From positions 22,325 to 86,324 of the forward strand of contig JAEWKT010000005.1 of assembly GCA_023393635.1 (NCBI GenBank): a stretch of 64,000 nt of DNA. Reading direction: 5' to 3'. Positions 43,629 to 51,674 of the stretch are shown here, one piece after another. A model generated the notes under the pieces. The model had not been told where the DNA came from. It saw only the letters and a program-made list of their open reading frames with translations, and ran no database searches. Within the stretch, counting starts at the first letter, position 1; the number at the start of each line of letters is the position of its first letter. The DNA is from Pseudomonadota bacterium. GTDB taxonomy: Bacteria; Pseudomonadota; Gammaproteobacteria; Pseudomonadales; Moraxellaceae. The position numbers were made by a program, and so were the translations under genes.

Positions 43629-44210
43629 TTAATCCTTGCTCAGCTCACGATTAAACTTTTCCATGCCGTTTTTATCTGCATGATGTGCGGTGCGGATCAT
43701 ATTGGCCTGCGTTTTTAATTCATTTTTATAACTACGACCTGCTGCCTTACAGTAGCCTAAATAAGCGCCATAACTGTACTGCATAATCTCACTATGCGTA
43801 TGGCCTTGGCTGATTAAGAATTGAAAACCATCAAACCAAGTATTTTTATTATCATCTTTGGTTGTGGCCTTTTTAGGTTCAGGCTCATCAAAAAATGCAC
43901 TGTTTAAGCTGTAAAACGCATAAATCACATTGCTTATTTGCTCAAGGTTGCTTGCCATTTGCTCAATAGCAGCATTATCTAAACTGCTAAATCGGGTTAG
44001 TAGGCTAACTGTTTCGCCTGCATGACCTAAAAATGCTTTAGTGATATTGCCAATGTCTTTATTGTCTAGCGCCAATAGCTCTTTTCTGATTGGCATTGCA
44101 TCAACAGCAAACAAATCAAAGTCAGCCATTGTGACTTGTTTAATGTCAATCAACTTATCATCAATCTGTAATGTGATACTGCGATTGCTGGCCAGCATAA
44201 AGTCGTTCAT
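43629..44210 (-). CDS. Putative tail assembly chaperone
   Basis: The protein (MNDFMLASNRSITLQIDDKLIDIKQVTMADFDLF, ending NRELSKD) sits between the major tail protein and the tape measure gene, the canonical location for tail assembly chaperones. It is helical and acidic in the middle (DEPEPKKATTKDDN). The expected programmed frameshift partner was not clearly identified, and no slippery heptamer was convincing. Function is by position only. Confidence 0.55.
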   Translation of the reverse strand: MNDFMLASNRSITLQIDDKLIDIKQVTMADFDLFAVDAMPIRKELLALDNKDIGNITKAFLGHAGETVSLLTRFSSLDNAAIEQMASNLEQISNVIYAFYSLNSAFFDEPEPKKATTKDDNKNTWFDGFQFLISQGHTHSEIMQYSYGAYLGYCKAAGRSYKNELKTQANMIRTAHHADKNGMEKFNRELSKD

Positions 44211-44224
44211 GGTCAAATCCTAAA

Positions 44225-44268
44225 CAGCAGGCACAAAAAAAGCGCGATATGCGCCCATGTGCCTGCTG
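44225..44268 (-). terminator. Terminator nested in an 11-bp palindrome
   Basis: CAGCAGGCACA (44225-44235) and TGTGCCTGCTG (44258-44268) pair perfectly. Inside, on the minus strand, GCGC-ATATC-GCGC is followed by seven Ts. The outer stem would occlude the U-tract, so the two structures are mutually exclusive in part. Confidence 0.75.
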
Positions 44269-44274
44269 TGTTAC

Positions 44275-45024
44275 TTATGCTTGGTCAATGGTTACATAAC
44301 GACCATACAAGCCCAATGTTGCATCATTAGCGCGTGTAATGTCGGATATTGCTGATCCATTGATTTCATACGAGCCTAGTTCTTCGTGAATCAATTGGAA
44401 CGTAGTGCCAGGGTCTTTTTTGGTGCGCCACAATTTCAACTCAACTTTACTGTTGTTGTTGGCTGTGTTCACGCCGCGAAAAGTGAGCTCGTACTCTTGG
44501 CTTTCCACATCGTTAATGGTCACACTTGACGCGGTGCCTGCCGTGTAATCAGCCAATAACGGCATGGTTAAGCCTGTCACATCGTTAAAGGTTACTGTGC
44601 CAAACGCAGCATCCACCTTGTATTTGCTTGCGTCAACAATCACGGGCGTGCCAGTAGAATCTTTAATCACAACAGCCGATACGTTATAGCCTTTAAGCTC
44701 AACCTCAGTGCCTACTGTCACAGTACCAAGGCTCTCAGCAACTACCGTACTGCCTGCAATTGTTGATTTCTGACCGTTCAGAATGTATGCCAAGTTATCA
44801 GGATTCACTTCTTCTAGCGTGCCTTTAAACTTAACAGACTTGGATTTTTCCATTGTATAATCAACAGTGCGGCTACCTGTCATTGATTCGTTATGCTCAA
44901 TAATTTCAGCATCGGTTGATACTTCAAAATCTGGTACGTTGCCAATATGACGCGGCTGGCCAGCAATACCAGCAACGATTTTAGCTAAGTAAAACTTGCC
45001 TTGCAGTGAAATATAATTACTCAT
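44275..45024 (-). CDS. Major tail tube protein
   Basis: The 249-residue protein begins MSNYISLQGKFYLAKIVAGIAGQP. It has NVPDFEVSTDAEIIEHNESMTGSRTVDYTMEKSKSVKF, a signature seen in siphophage and Mu-like tail tube proteins. The GAITFND-like insert and ELTFRGVNTANNNSKVELKLWRTKKDPGT complete it. It is transcribed ahead of the chaperone and tape measure genes. Its start codon overlaps the stop of the 54-residue gene. Confidence 0.82.
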   Translation of the reverse strand: MSNYISLQGKFYLAKIVAGIAGQPRHIGNVPDFEVSTDAEIIEHNESMTGSRTVDYTMEKSKSVKFKGTLEEVNPDNLAYILNGQKSTIAGSTVVAESLGTVTVGTEVELKGYNVSAVVIKDSTGTPVIVDASKYKVDAAFGTVTFNDVTGLTMPLLADYTAGTASSVTINDVESQEYELTFRGVNTANNNSKVELKLWRTKKDPGTTFQLIHEELGSYEINGSAISDITRANDATLGLYGRYVTIDQA

Positions 45025-45185
45025 TTTTTACCCTCGACTTTTGCGGTATCTGCTTTGACTGGCTCAACAGCTTTAATCACGCCATCTTCCAGTAATTTTT
45101 CGATCTGTTTTGGTAGTAAATCGCCAATAATGTCACCTTTGGCAAATCGGCCAACTGGCTCGACTGCCTTGTATTGCTTAGTCAT
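45021..45185 (-). CDS. Small conserved-looking phage protein (54 aa), paralogous to 46596-46766
   Basis: This 54-residue gene encodes MTKQYKAVEPVGRFAKGDII, then GDLLPKQIEKLLEDGVIKAVEPVK. Its stop overlaps the tail tube ATG (ATGA), so it is translationally coupled. The pattern G-x-F-x-x-G-D-x-I/L, then E-x-L-L-E/D-x-G-V/F, also occurs in the small protein at 46596-46766 in the head-gene cluster. It is probably a small head- or tail-connector component; no named family. Confidence 0.68.
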   Translation of the reverse strand: MTKQYKAVEPVGRFAKGDIIGDLLPKQIEKLLEDGVIKAVEPVKADTAKVEGKK

Positions 45186-45195
45186 GTGATTGCTC

Positions 45196-45639
45196 CTAGA
45201 CGACTAACATTTGAGATTCAAAAAGATAGGGGAAATAGCCGAAGCCTGGCGCATGGCCAACACCAACACCGTCATCAGTGCGCTGCAATGCACGATAGCC
45301 GCTAATTTGTGGATTAAAGCCCTGTAATGCCCGTAGCAACTTAATAATCAATGGTGCAGCAATGGCGCGTATAGACTGCGTTTGCTCAAGCTGTGCGCTA
45401 TCGTCACGGATGGCAAGCACGACTAGCCAGCGCTGATACACCGCATTAGCACGACCATTGCCCACGCTCTCCCCGACGCGATCCCCTGCATAAATAACGT
45501 GTGCAGCAATAGCAGCATTGGTAAGCTCAAGCATGTTGTCTACACTAAATGGCGTATAAACCACTTCAAGCTCAGGCAACTGGTCTGTCAATCTGGCAAC
45601 AATGGCAGGCTCAAGCGCAAAATAATCAAGGTCTGACAT
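45196..45639 (-). CDS. Gp37-like (Mu-type) phage protein
   Basis: The protein begins MSDLDYFALEPAIVARLTDQLPELEVVY and contains AHVIYAGDRVG and YQRWLVVLAIRDDSAQLEQTQ. It resembles the Mu Gp37 family of head-tail connector or terminator proteins, which lies at this position between gpG-like and tail tube genes. It overlaps the preceding gene by 14 bp. Confidence 0.68.
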   Translation of the reverse strand: MSDLDYFALEPAIVARLTDQLPELEVVYTPFSVDNMLELTNAAIAAHVIYAGDRVGESVGNGRANAVYQRWLVVLAIRDDSAQLEQTQSIRAIAAPLIIKLLRALQGFNPQISGYRALQRTDDGVGVGHAPGFGYFPYLFESQMLVV

Positions 45640-46117
45640 CGAGTAACGCTCCCTCAATAGTTAAGATAATGCCTTGCTCACCATCTTTAGATAAGCCCAG
45701 AAATGGACGGGCAGGGATTGATACAGAACGCACTTTTGCCCAATTGCCAGCACCCTTAAATGTCAAATAACCACCACCTTTAGCGCGGATTGTTGCGCCA
45801 AACTGGTGTACTCGCGCGTACTTAACATTAGTGCCAACGCTAATCTGATTGCCTTTTACAACAAGCTGGATTGAGTCACGTAAACGGCCAGTGTTTTGCA
45901 GCGTTTTACCGCCCTGCAATTTGGCACGCCATGACTTCTGCCATGGTGTGCCATCTGGCGTGCGCTCACGATCAAAATTATTGAGCACATCGTCATATAA
46001 AATATTGCCGATTTGGTGCCAGACTTTGGAGTTCTCTCCCGCTACTTTTGCAAGTTTTGCTAAGTAGTCAAAGACCCTGCGCTCACCATCAATTTTTACG
46101 CTAATTGGCTCAGCCAT
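45626..46117 (-). CDS. Phage virion morphogenesis protein (Mu gpG-like)
   Basis: The protein (MAEPISVKIDGERRVFDYLAKLAKVAG) carries PDGTPWQKSWRAKLQGGKTLQNTGRLRDSIQL, a strongly recognisable stretch of the phage virion morphogenesis family (PF05069 type). The HQFGAT and IPARPFLGLSKDGEQGI motifs complete it. Such proteins act in head-tail joining. AGGAGG precedes ATG 46117 at ideal spacing. Confidence 0.85.
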   Translation of the reverse strand: MAEPISVKIDGERRVFDYLAKLAKVAGENSKVWHQIGNILYDDVLNNFDRERTPDGTPWQKSWRAKLQGGKTLQNTGRLRDSIQLVVKGNQISVGTNVKYARVHQFGATIRAKGGGYLTFKGAGNWAKVRSVSIPARPFLGLSKDGEQGIILTIEGALLDVRP

Positions 46118-46592
46118 CAAAACCTCCTAAGCCACCAGGTGCGATCATTGGCATTAGGTCAGTGACCTCTTTACCAAACACGCCACCATAATGACTAATG
46201 CCCACCGCTACCCGTTGCTGATTCCTACCTGCTTCGGACGTTGGTAGTCCATCATCTGGATTAGCAGGCAGTTGTAACACCACCTTGCCGCTTGATATGC
46301 GGTTAAGCCAAGTCATTGCATCGTCATAGCGCTGACGTACCTCATCAGGCGCTTTATTGATGTATAACTTGTAGCGTGCAATATCTAACACATAGCCTTT
46401 TAGTGACTCAGGCGTGCCCGACAAAGGTAGGCTGTAGCGCGAGGCAATGTAGCTATCCGCTAATTCCTGTGCATCAGTTAATGCTTTGTCAGACACACTT
46501 GGATCAACCACTTTAGATACAGTTTTTTCAAGCGACTCAATCGACTGCACACCAAAACGCGCAATCAGGTCGTCACGCGTTGCGTATGGCAC
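46110..46592 (-). CDS. DUF1320 (Mu Gp36-like) protein
   Basis: The 160-residue protein has the DUF1320 N-terminus MPYATRDDLIARFG, then ADSYIASRYSLPLSGTPESLKGYVLDIARYKLY and a helix pair. This is a head-tail connector/adaptor family, located in phage Mu and relatives right after the capsid genes, as here. It overlaps the next gene by 8 bp. Confidence 0.87.
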   Translation of the reverse strand: MPYATRDDLIARFGVQSIESLEKTVSKVVDPSVSDKALTDAQELADSYIASRYSLPLSGTPESLKGYVLDIARYKLYINKAPDEVRQRYDDAMTWLNRISSGKVVLQLPANPDDGLPTSEAGRNQQRVAVGISHYGGVFGKEVTDLMPMIAPGGLGGFDG

Positions 46593-46595
46593 GGC

Positions 46596-46766
46596 TTACT
46601 CCTTTTTGCCTGACTTAGACTTTGGTGCTTGCTCAACGTCCGCTTTGCTATCCACATGCTCAGCAAAACCAGCATCCAACAGCTCGGCCACGCGCTCATC
46701 AGACAAGCCTTTCAGCTCATCACCAGGTGTAAACTGACCAATACTTACCTTTGCGATAACTGCCAT
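46596..46766 (-). CDS. Small phage protein (56 aa), paralogous to 45021-45185
   Basis: The 56-residue protein starts MAVIAKVSIGQFTPGDELKG, continues LSDERVAELLDAGFAEHVDS and ends in a Lys-rich tail. Its pattern (G-x-F-x-x-G-D-x-L, then E-L-L-D-A-G-F) repeats that of the 54-residue protein before the tail tube gene. GGAG before ATG 46766 supports translation. It lies between the capsid and DUF1320 genes. Function unknown. Confidence 0.68.
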   Translation of the reverse strand: MAVIAKVSIGQFTPGDELKGLSDERVAELLDAGFAEHVDSKADVEQAPKSKSGKKE

Positions 46767-46778
46767 GGTTTGCACTCC

Positions 46779-47858
46779 TTAAATGGTCACAAAGCCAGTG
46801 CCACCAACGACACCATTTTTGTTGTTAGGGACAATCAACGGACTAGATTCACCTACCAGTTGAATGCTGGACGGGTTATTTTCCTGCCATTGATCCATGA
46901 AATACTCTAGCGGCTGGCCAAATGCCTTTAAGTTTTGAATGGCACAGTGCGCCACATAACCAGATGCATCAGCAACCAAGCCAAAATAATCAGCAGGAAT
47001 AAAGCGACCAGCAGCACCACTGAATTTATACGTGCCGTCATACGTCCAGAACTGAATGCCGCCAAAGGTGCCACGCAGTTGCGGCTTTAATGGATCATTA
47101 AAGGTGGGTGTATAAGCAACACTAATGCCAGCGAGTGGCGTTTCAAACTGCGCCTTAAACTCAGGGTTTGCAGATAATGCGCCCCAGACTTTAGACGACA
47201 TTAATGCCGCGGTAGGGCTTGCCCCTGCTTTGTCTACCGCAATGGCAATCATGGCATTAATATCGGTTACTGGTGTTGCACCATTAGCGTCCCACTTAAC
47301 GGTAGGTACAAAGGTACAGGCCGCGTCACGCTCATAATCTACCGTGATGCTTGGAAAATCATCAGACGCAAAGGTCATGCGGCCAGTTAACAAGCAATCG
47401 CGTGCCATCATCAATTTACGATTTTGGATCGAATTGATAATGGTTTGAGATTTTTGGATTTGATCAACCAGCAATGCTTCAGCGTCAGTCAAACGATTAG
47501 TACCAGTTGCTAGTACACCAGCCTGACGTAATCGGGTGATCAGCACAGTATCAAACACATCAGCAGGCGTAATGCTCATTTGTGGCTTTAGATAAGCAGG
47601 CTTCACAAATTTCACATTGCCACTGTCACCAGTTTTAATCTGACGGGCGGCCACATTAGGACTAACAAACGGTGCTAACGGTGTCACCGTGTCAATCTCG
47701 CCAACTGGCACATCTTTACGTGCAAAAGACAAGCGGTTTGGAAAGAAACGATCTAACAGAAAGGTATCAACCTGCTTTTGTTTATCATTCAACAGCAAGA
47801 GCTGGCCAACTTCTAGCAGCTCAACGGGTGCGCCATTAATATCAAAAGTAACGCTCAT
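46779..47858 (-). CDS. Major capsid protein (lambda gpE-like)
   Basis: The 359-residue protein is a HK97-fold major capsid candidate of the lambda E family. It has a DTFLLDRFFPNRLSFARKDVPVGEID start, SITPADVFDTVLITRLRQAG, QIQKSQTIINSIQNRKLMMARDCLLTG, and a C-terminal GRFIPADYFGLVADASGYVAHCAIQNLKAFG. Position after the decoration and protease genes matches. No N-terminal scaffold is fused. Confidence 0.85.
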   Translation of the reverse strand: MSVTFDINGAPVELLEVGQLLLLNDKQKQVDTFLLDRFFPNRLSFARKDVPVGEIDTVTPLAPFVSPNVAARQIKTGDSGNVKFVKPAYLKPQMSITPADVFDTVLITRLRQAGVLATGTNRLTDAEALLVDQIQKSQTIINSIQNRKLMMARDCLLTGRMTFASDDFPSITVDYERDAACTFVPTVKWDANGATPVTDINAMIAIAVDKAGASPTAALMSSKVWGALSANPEFKAQFETPLAGISVAYTPTFNDPLKPQLRGTFGGIQFWTYDGTYKFSGAAGRFIPADYFGLVADASGYVAHCAIQNLKAFGQPLEYFMDQWQENNPSSIQLVGESSPLIVPNNKNGVVGGTGFVTI

Positions 47859-47859
47859 A

Positions 47860-48234
47860 TTAGCCCCCTACGACTTTGCGTAATTCAATTTTGTTGGTTA
47901 GTGCCTTGGCACGTGCCGTGGTTTTCTGGCCAGCATTTAATGCCGTGCCGTTTAGTGTCACAACATCAACGTCAAACGCGCCCTGCACATAGACTGGAAT
48001 TTCAAGGCCTGCGGCTGCGTGTGCGGTGGCTTGCGCTGCACTTACATCAACTGCAATAATGGCCTGCCAACTTTCTGCATCAGCCGCATGAGTTGCTACG
48101 TTTGCAGCACTTACTGCTACCAAATCACCGCGCTTATAAGCAGTGGCAGTAGTTGGCTTGACGTTTTCAGTGCGAATACCATCGCCAACAACGAGTTGCT
48201 TGCCTGCAATGGTTGCGGTTACTGTTTGAGCCAT
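47860..48234 (-). CDS. Head decoration-like protein
   Basis: The 124-residue protein begins MAQTVTATIAGKQLVVGDGI. It has TAYKRGDLVAVSAANVATHAADAESWQAIIAVDVS and PVYVQGAFDVDVVTLNGTAL. The V-Y-V-x-G-x-F-x-x-D/N pattern is that of lambda gpD-like capsid decoration proteins. It is placed between the protease and the capsid, as in lambda. Confidence 0.8.
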   Translation of the reverse strand: MAQTVTATIAGKQLVVGDGIRTENVKPTTATAYKRGDLVAVSAANVATHAADAESWQAIIAVDVSAAQATAHAAAGLEIPVYVQGAFDVDVVTLNGTALNAGQKTTARAKALTNKIELRKVVGG

Positions 48235-48236
48235 GA

Positions 48237-49238
48237 TTATTTACCCCCATCTAAAGCTGCTGAAAATTGGTTAAATTTATCGTCTAGCGTATTGCCGCCT
48301 GACTCTTTGCCAGTTGTGACCTGCTCACTAAACAAATGCGCTGGTAGTTTTGGTTTAGTGGGCTGTGTAGCCGCAAACTTGGCTTTAGCTGCACGTAATT
48401 GCTTGGCAGTAAATGCAAACGCTTTGTCATCGAGCTGTGCATACTCAGCCGCATCTTCTGCGCTAAATTCGCTACCTAGCTCAGTGGCCAGTGCTGCAAT
48501 TTCTGCCTCGCGCTTGTCTTTAGCAAATTGCTGGTTTTGGGTTTCAAGCTCAGAGTTTTTAGCCTCAAGCTCTGCGATTTTGGCTTGCGCCTGCTCTAAT
48601 TCGGTCACGTTGGTGTCCTCTTGAGTAAAAGATTTAGGTTTGTGGCTGGCTGCCACTGCGTTAGTGTTGTCATCTGCGCCTAAGGCACAAAACGACACTT
48701 CACGAATGCGGCCACCTCGAAAAATAGTGATAGGCGCTTGATAGGTCTTACCGTTGACAATCACTTCACCTGTTTTAACTTCATCAATACTTGTTGGCTC
48801 AATCCGTACTGACATTTGCCACGGGAATCCATCATCTGAATCTTGCGCAACCTGAGTGCCGAACTCGTTTGACATCAGCACACCAGATACAGTCAAGCCT
48901 TTGGCGTTATCAATCTGATAATCATTGATTGCACCAGCACGCTGACTAGCTCGGTGATCTAACAAGGCAGGGATACGGCCTTTAATTTGCATACTTGCTA
49001 AATCAAATATCACGCGATCCCAGTACCAATGGTCAGTAATTGGCTCACCTGAATAAGCAACACCTGAAAATGTGCGTTGCTTGCCCTCGGTGGCATCAGC
49101 AGGCGCAACATCAAGCGGTTGCACACGAAAGCAATACTTATTGGCTTCTTCGGTTTCGACTTGTTGCTCTGGCGCAAAACAAAAAACCGAACTGTTTAGG
49201 CTCGGTTTTGGTGTGCGTTTAGACTGTAGTTTTGGCAT
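48237..49238 (-). CDS. Head maturation protease with C-terminal scaffold-like region
   Basis: The 333-residue protein has an N-terminal protease domain (GVAYSGEPITDHWYWDRVIFDLASM, PALLDHRASQRAGAI, VSGVLMSNEFGTQVAQ, GFPWQMSVRIEPT). The histidine in LLDHR and the serine in WQMSV are candidate catalytic residues of phage prohead proteases. From about residue 210 a coiled coil (ELEQAQAKIAELEAKNSELE) forms a probable scaffold. The fusion means one gene supplies both scaffold and protease. Confidence 0.78.
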   Translation of the reverse strand: MPKLQSKRTPKPSLNSSVFCFAPEQQVETEEANKYCFRVQPLDVAPADATEGKQRTFSGVAYSGEPITDHWYWDRVIFDLASMQIKGRIPALLDHRASQRAGAINDYQIDNAKGLTVSGVLMSNEFGTQVAQDSDDGFPWQMSVRIEPTSIDEVKTGEVIVNGKTYQAPITIFRGGRIREVSFCALGADDNTNAVAASHKPKSFTQEDTNVTELEQAQAKIAELEAKNSELETQNQQFAKDKREAEIAALATELGSEFSAEDAAEYAQLDDKAFAFTAKQLRAAKAKFAATQPTKPKLPAHLFSEQVTTGKESGGNTLDDKFNQFSAALDGGK

Positions 49239-49251
49239 CTTGTGTCCTCTT

Positions 49252-49416
49252 TTATCTTTTAAACTGACCTGTAATTAACCAGTGTTGATCTATTTGCGGC
49301 TTACAACCATGAGAGATAATGTATTTGCGCGTATCACATCTAGCGCATTGCATATACAACACTTCACCGCCATCAAACACCAACACATAACGATGCGGCA
49401 ATAGATAACGGCACAT
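49252..49416 (-). CDS. Small zinc-finger-like phage protein (54 aa)
   Basis: The 54-residue protein begins MCRYLLPHRYVLVFDGGEVL. It holds a C-x-x-C pair (MQCARCDTRKY) with a third cysteine (HGCKP) and histidine, suggesting a single zinc-binding site. GAGGTG precedes ATG 49416. The location near Mu-like head genes recalls small zinc proteins such as Com, but the sequence is not clearly Com. No function assigned. Confidence 0.6.
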   Translation of the reverse strand: MCRYLLPHRYVLVFDGGEVLYMQCARCDTRKYIISHGCKPQIDQHWLITGQFKR

Positions 49417-49423
49417 AGACACC

Positions 49424-50665
49424 TCACATCATTGTAAGTACGCCATTATTGGCACTAAACAACTGCGTAGCGGCCTTGGTTGACGGCTGCATGGTCACAA
49501 CACCATCTAACACGCTAACGACCTCTAAACGCACATCAGGCGGCAGTAAAACACCATCACTGCCTAGCTTGTTTAAATCAATGCCTAAACCTTTTGCGTT
49601 AATGATCTCAACACGCTGGCCAATAGTTGCATCTCTAAACAGACTTGGTGTATTAATGCCAATGACCTGACCTGGCACAAACAAGTAGCCGCCAGCATCT
49701 AAATTGCCCGTCAATTTATTTTTAAGTGACTTTGCAGCACCTAGCACGCTTGCATAAGCACTTTTAAGCCAGTCAAATACGCGGCTGCCAATGGGCGTGT
49801 CTTTAGCAACTTGCATATAGTTATCAATGGCTGCGCCTGATCCGTTTGCGTACTCGTTTACCATCGCTATAGCGCTTGGCTGTAGTGTTTTATCAAGTTT
49901 GACAGCCTGCTCTAGCATGTCTGGCAATGTTTGGCGTGTAGCATCATTTAAGCCCAATAAACGTATGGTTTGCTGTGCTGCCTCACCCTCAGCCTTAATT
50001 TGATCTTTAATACTCTGTACTGCTGGCCGCGATTGTGGATAGTCGTTAGCAAAAATATCAAGTTGTGCATTTGCATAGTCATCAATCTGTTGCTCTGGTG
50101 ACAATCTAGGTTTAAACGTCCAGCTATCATCAGCAACACCAACGGGCAATTGACTATCAGGCGTGATGCCTTGCTCTTGCGCGTCACGCCCAGAGATTGC
50201 ACGCACAAAACATCGGCAACGATAAGCAATCGGTGGGTAGTTATTAAGCCAAAAATCATCATCAATATGACGTATAACTTTGTCTAGTTTTAAATGCTTA
50301 GGCCGCACCCGATTGTCATTAATAGCTCTGTACTGCAAGTATGGCCGATCTGCCTTGTTGGCCTGTTGCTCTAGCCATCGACCACGACTATATGCATTTT
50401 GCACATTAGTCCTAAATACGTTGTCCAAGTAAGACTCAGGTAGTTTAATGCCATCTTTAGCGACCTGCTTTTTAAAGTCGTTAAACGTACCACCATCTTT
50501 GACTGACTTTTGCAGCGCATTTAATACTGTACGCATCTGCTCGACGCTAGATAACTTAGACACGGTAAACGCATATTGTCGCTGTGCAATGTCTAAGCTG
50601 TAAAACTCGTCAGGCATAACAATCTTGCGCTGTGCCATCAGGTTAATTAGCTCTAGCTCAGTCAT
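49424..50665 (-). CDS. Phage head morphogenesis protein (Mu gpF-like) with possible ART-like C-terminus
   Basis: The N-terminal 200 residues match the Mu F/SPP1 gp7 minor head protein family: FKKQVAKDGIKLPESYLDNVFRTNVQNAYSRGRW, YLQYRAINDNRVRPKHLKLDKVI and PPIAYRCRCFVRAISGRDAQ (the C-R-C segment is diagnostic). After a linker, a C-terminal block (TPSLFRDATIGQRVEIINAKG ... DGVLLPPDVRLEVVSVLDG) resembles the last strands of ADP-ribosyltransferase domains often fused to gpF-like proteins. The catalytic glutamate pair is not clear. Confidence 0.82.
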   Translation of the reverse strand: MTELELINLMAQRKIVMPDEFYSLDIAQRQYAFTVSKLSSVEQMRTVLNALQKSVKDGGTFNDFKKQVAKDGIKLPESYLDNVFRTNVQNAYSRGRWLEQQANKADRPYLQYRAINDNRVRPKHLKLDKVIRHIDDDFWLNNYPPIAYRCRCFVRAISGRDAQEQGITPDSQLPVGVADDSWTFKPRLSPEQQIDDYANAQLDIFANDYPQSRPAVQSIKDQIKAEGEAAQQTIRLLGLNDATRQTLPDMLEQAVKLDKTLQPSAIAMVNEYANGSGAAIDNYMQVAKDTPIGSRVFDWLKSAYASVLGAAKSLKNKLTGNLDAGGYLFVPGQVIGINTPSLFRDATIGQRVEIINAKGLGIDLNKLGSDGVLLPPDVRLEVVSVLDGVVTMQPSTKAATQLFSANNGVLTMM

Positions 50666-51626
50666 GGTTTGCAGCCTCTTTGATTCGCTGCTTAGCTATC
50701 TCAAAATAGTCTTTGTCCATCTCGATACCGATAAACCTGCGACCTATCTGTACTGCTGCTACGCCAGTACTGCCTGAGCCCATAGTGAAGTCCAGCACTG
50801 TTTGCCCTGCGTTGGTGTAGGTTTTAATTAAGTCAGTCATTAGTGCTACTGGTTTTTGTGTGGGGTGATAGCCTGTATAATCTTTGCGATATTCTAATAC
50901 ATTGCCTTTAAACTTCTTGCCTTGTGGTAGATTAAATACTCGATTAAATACTCGATCTATCTCGAATAGCTCACTGTATGGCATAAAACCTTGCATTGCT
51001 TCAAGGTTGTAATGCTCAGTTAGTTGGTTATACGTTGGCTCGGTCAGCAATCCAAACTGTGTAGAATCAGCATAAAAAAAGTGTTCAGCTCGTCTATGGC
51101 CTAAATCTGTATTTATTTGCTTTAAGTTTAAGCCAATAAATGCCATTAATTGCCTAACATACTGTCTTAATGGGTGCTGGTTTAACGTGTCGTATTTCTT
51201 AAAAAACACCAATACATCTTCGGTGTAATTAACTGGTGCTTTTTTGGCTATCAATGAATTAGCAAAATGATCTTTTAGCCAAGTCATTCGATAGCTAAAC
51301 GGTAAATTGCCATGTGCATTTGTTATCAATTGGCTTGTGTACGGCTCTTGTCCAAATAGAACTAATGCACCATTAGTGCGTAAAATTCTATTGCATTGTT
51401 CAAGCATTGCTTTTGTGTCTAATACTGTATCCCATGCTGTTTTATTATTCTGCCATCCATCTAAGCCCATGTTATTTACCGTACCGTAAGGCGGATCAGT
51501 TAAAATTAAGTCAACACTCCCGCTTTCAATCTCTTTCATGCGCTCTAAGCAATCGCCTAGCATCAACTCAACATTTTGTTCAGGCATAAAAAAAGAGCCG
51601 AATGGCTCAATCAGCTCTGACTTCAT
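50658..51626 (-). CDS. Phage DNA adenine/cytosine-N4 methyltransferase
   Basis: This is a beta-class (DPPY-first) amino-methyltransferase. NVELMLGDCLERMKEIESGSVDLILTDPPYG has motif IV (DPPY) and VLDFTMGSGSTGVAAVQIGRRFIGIEMD has the SAM-binding motif, with motif IV before the SAM-binding motif. It probably modifies phage DNA against host restriction. No partner endonuclease is nearby. Two in-frame starts exist: ATG 51626 with a good AGGAAAGG, and ATG 51587 just after an intrinsic terminator lying in codons 7-13. The longer start is kept here. Confidence 0.87.
   Translation of the reverse strand: MKSELIEPFGSFFMPEQNVELMLGDCLERMKEIESGSVDLILTDPPYGTVNNMGLDGWQNNKTAWDTVLDTKAMLEQCNRILRTNGALVLFGQEPYTSQLITNAHGNLPFSYRMTWLKDHFANSLIAKKAPVNYTEDVLVFFKKYDTLNQHPLRQYVRQLMAFIGLNLKQINTDLGHRRAEHFFYADSTQFGLLTEPTYNQLTEHYNLEAMQGFMPYSELFEIDRVFNRVFNLPQGKKFKGNVLEYRKDYTGYHPTQKPVALMTDLIKTYTNAGQTVLDFTMGSGSTGVAAVQIGRRFIGIEMDKDYFEIAKQRIKEAANHD
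51588..51608 (-). terminator. Terminator overlapping the methyltransferase 5' codons
   Basis: On the minus strand GAGCC-ATTC-GGCTC is followed by seven Ts and then ATG (51587). It lies inside codons 7-13 if translation begins at 51626. Confidence 0.8.
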
Positions 51627-51642
51627 AACCTTTCCTCAGGCA

Positions 51643-51670
51643 ACAAAAAAGCCGCCTCAATGGGCAGCCT
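51643..51670 (-). terminator. Intrinsic terminator upstream of methyltransferase gene
   Basis: On the minus strand AGGCTGCC pairs with GGCGGCTT around CATTGA, followed by TTTTTTGTTGCCT. It is nearly identical to the terminator at 56563-56588. Confidence 0.78.
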
Positions 51671-51674
51671 TAAT

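Noticed and set aside
43629..45024. Programmed frameshift in the tail assembly chaperone gene
   Set aside because: No slippery heptamer with a downstream extended frame was found before the next gene; only one frame is open.
49040..49278. Plus-strand frames opposite the head protease gene
   Set aside because: They are antisense to clear coding sequence, lack ribosome-binding sites and have codon use explained by the opposite strand.
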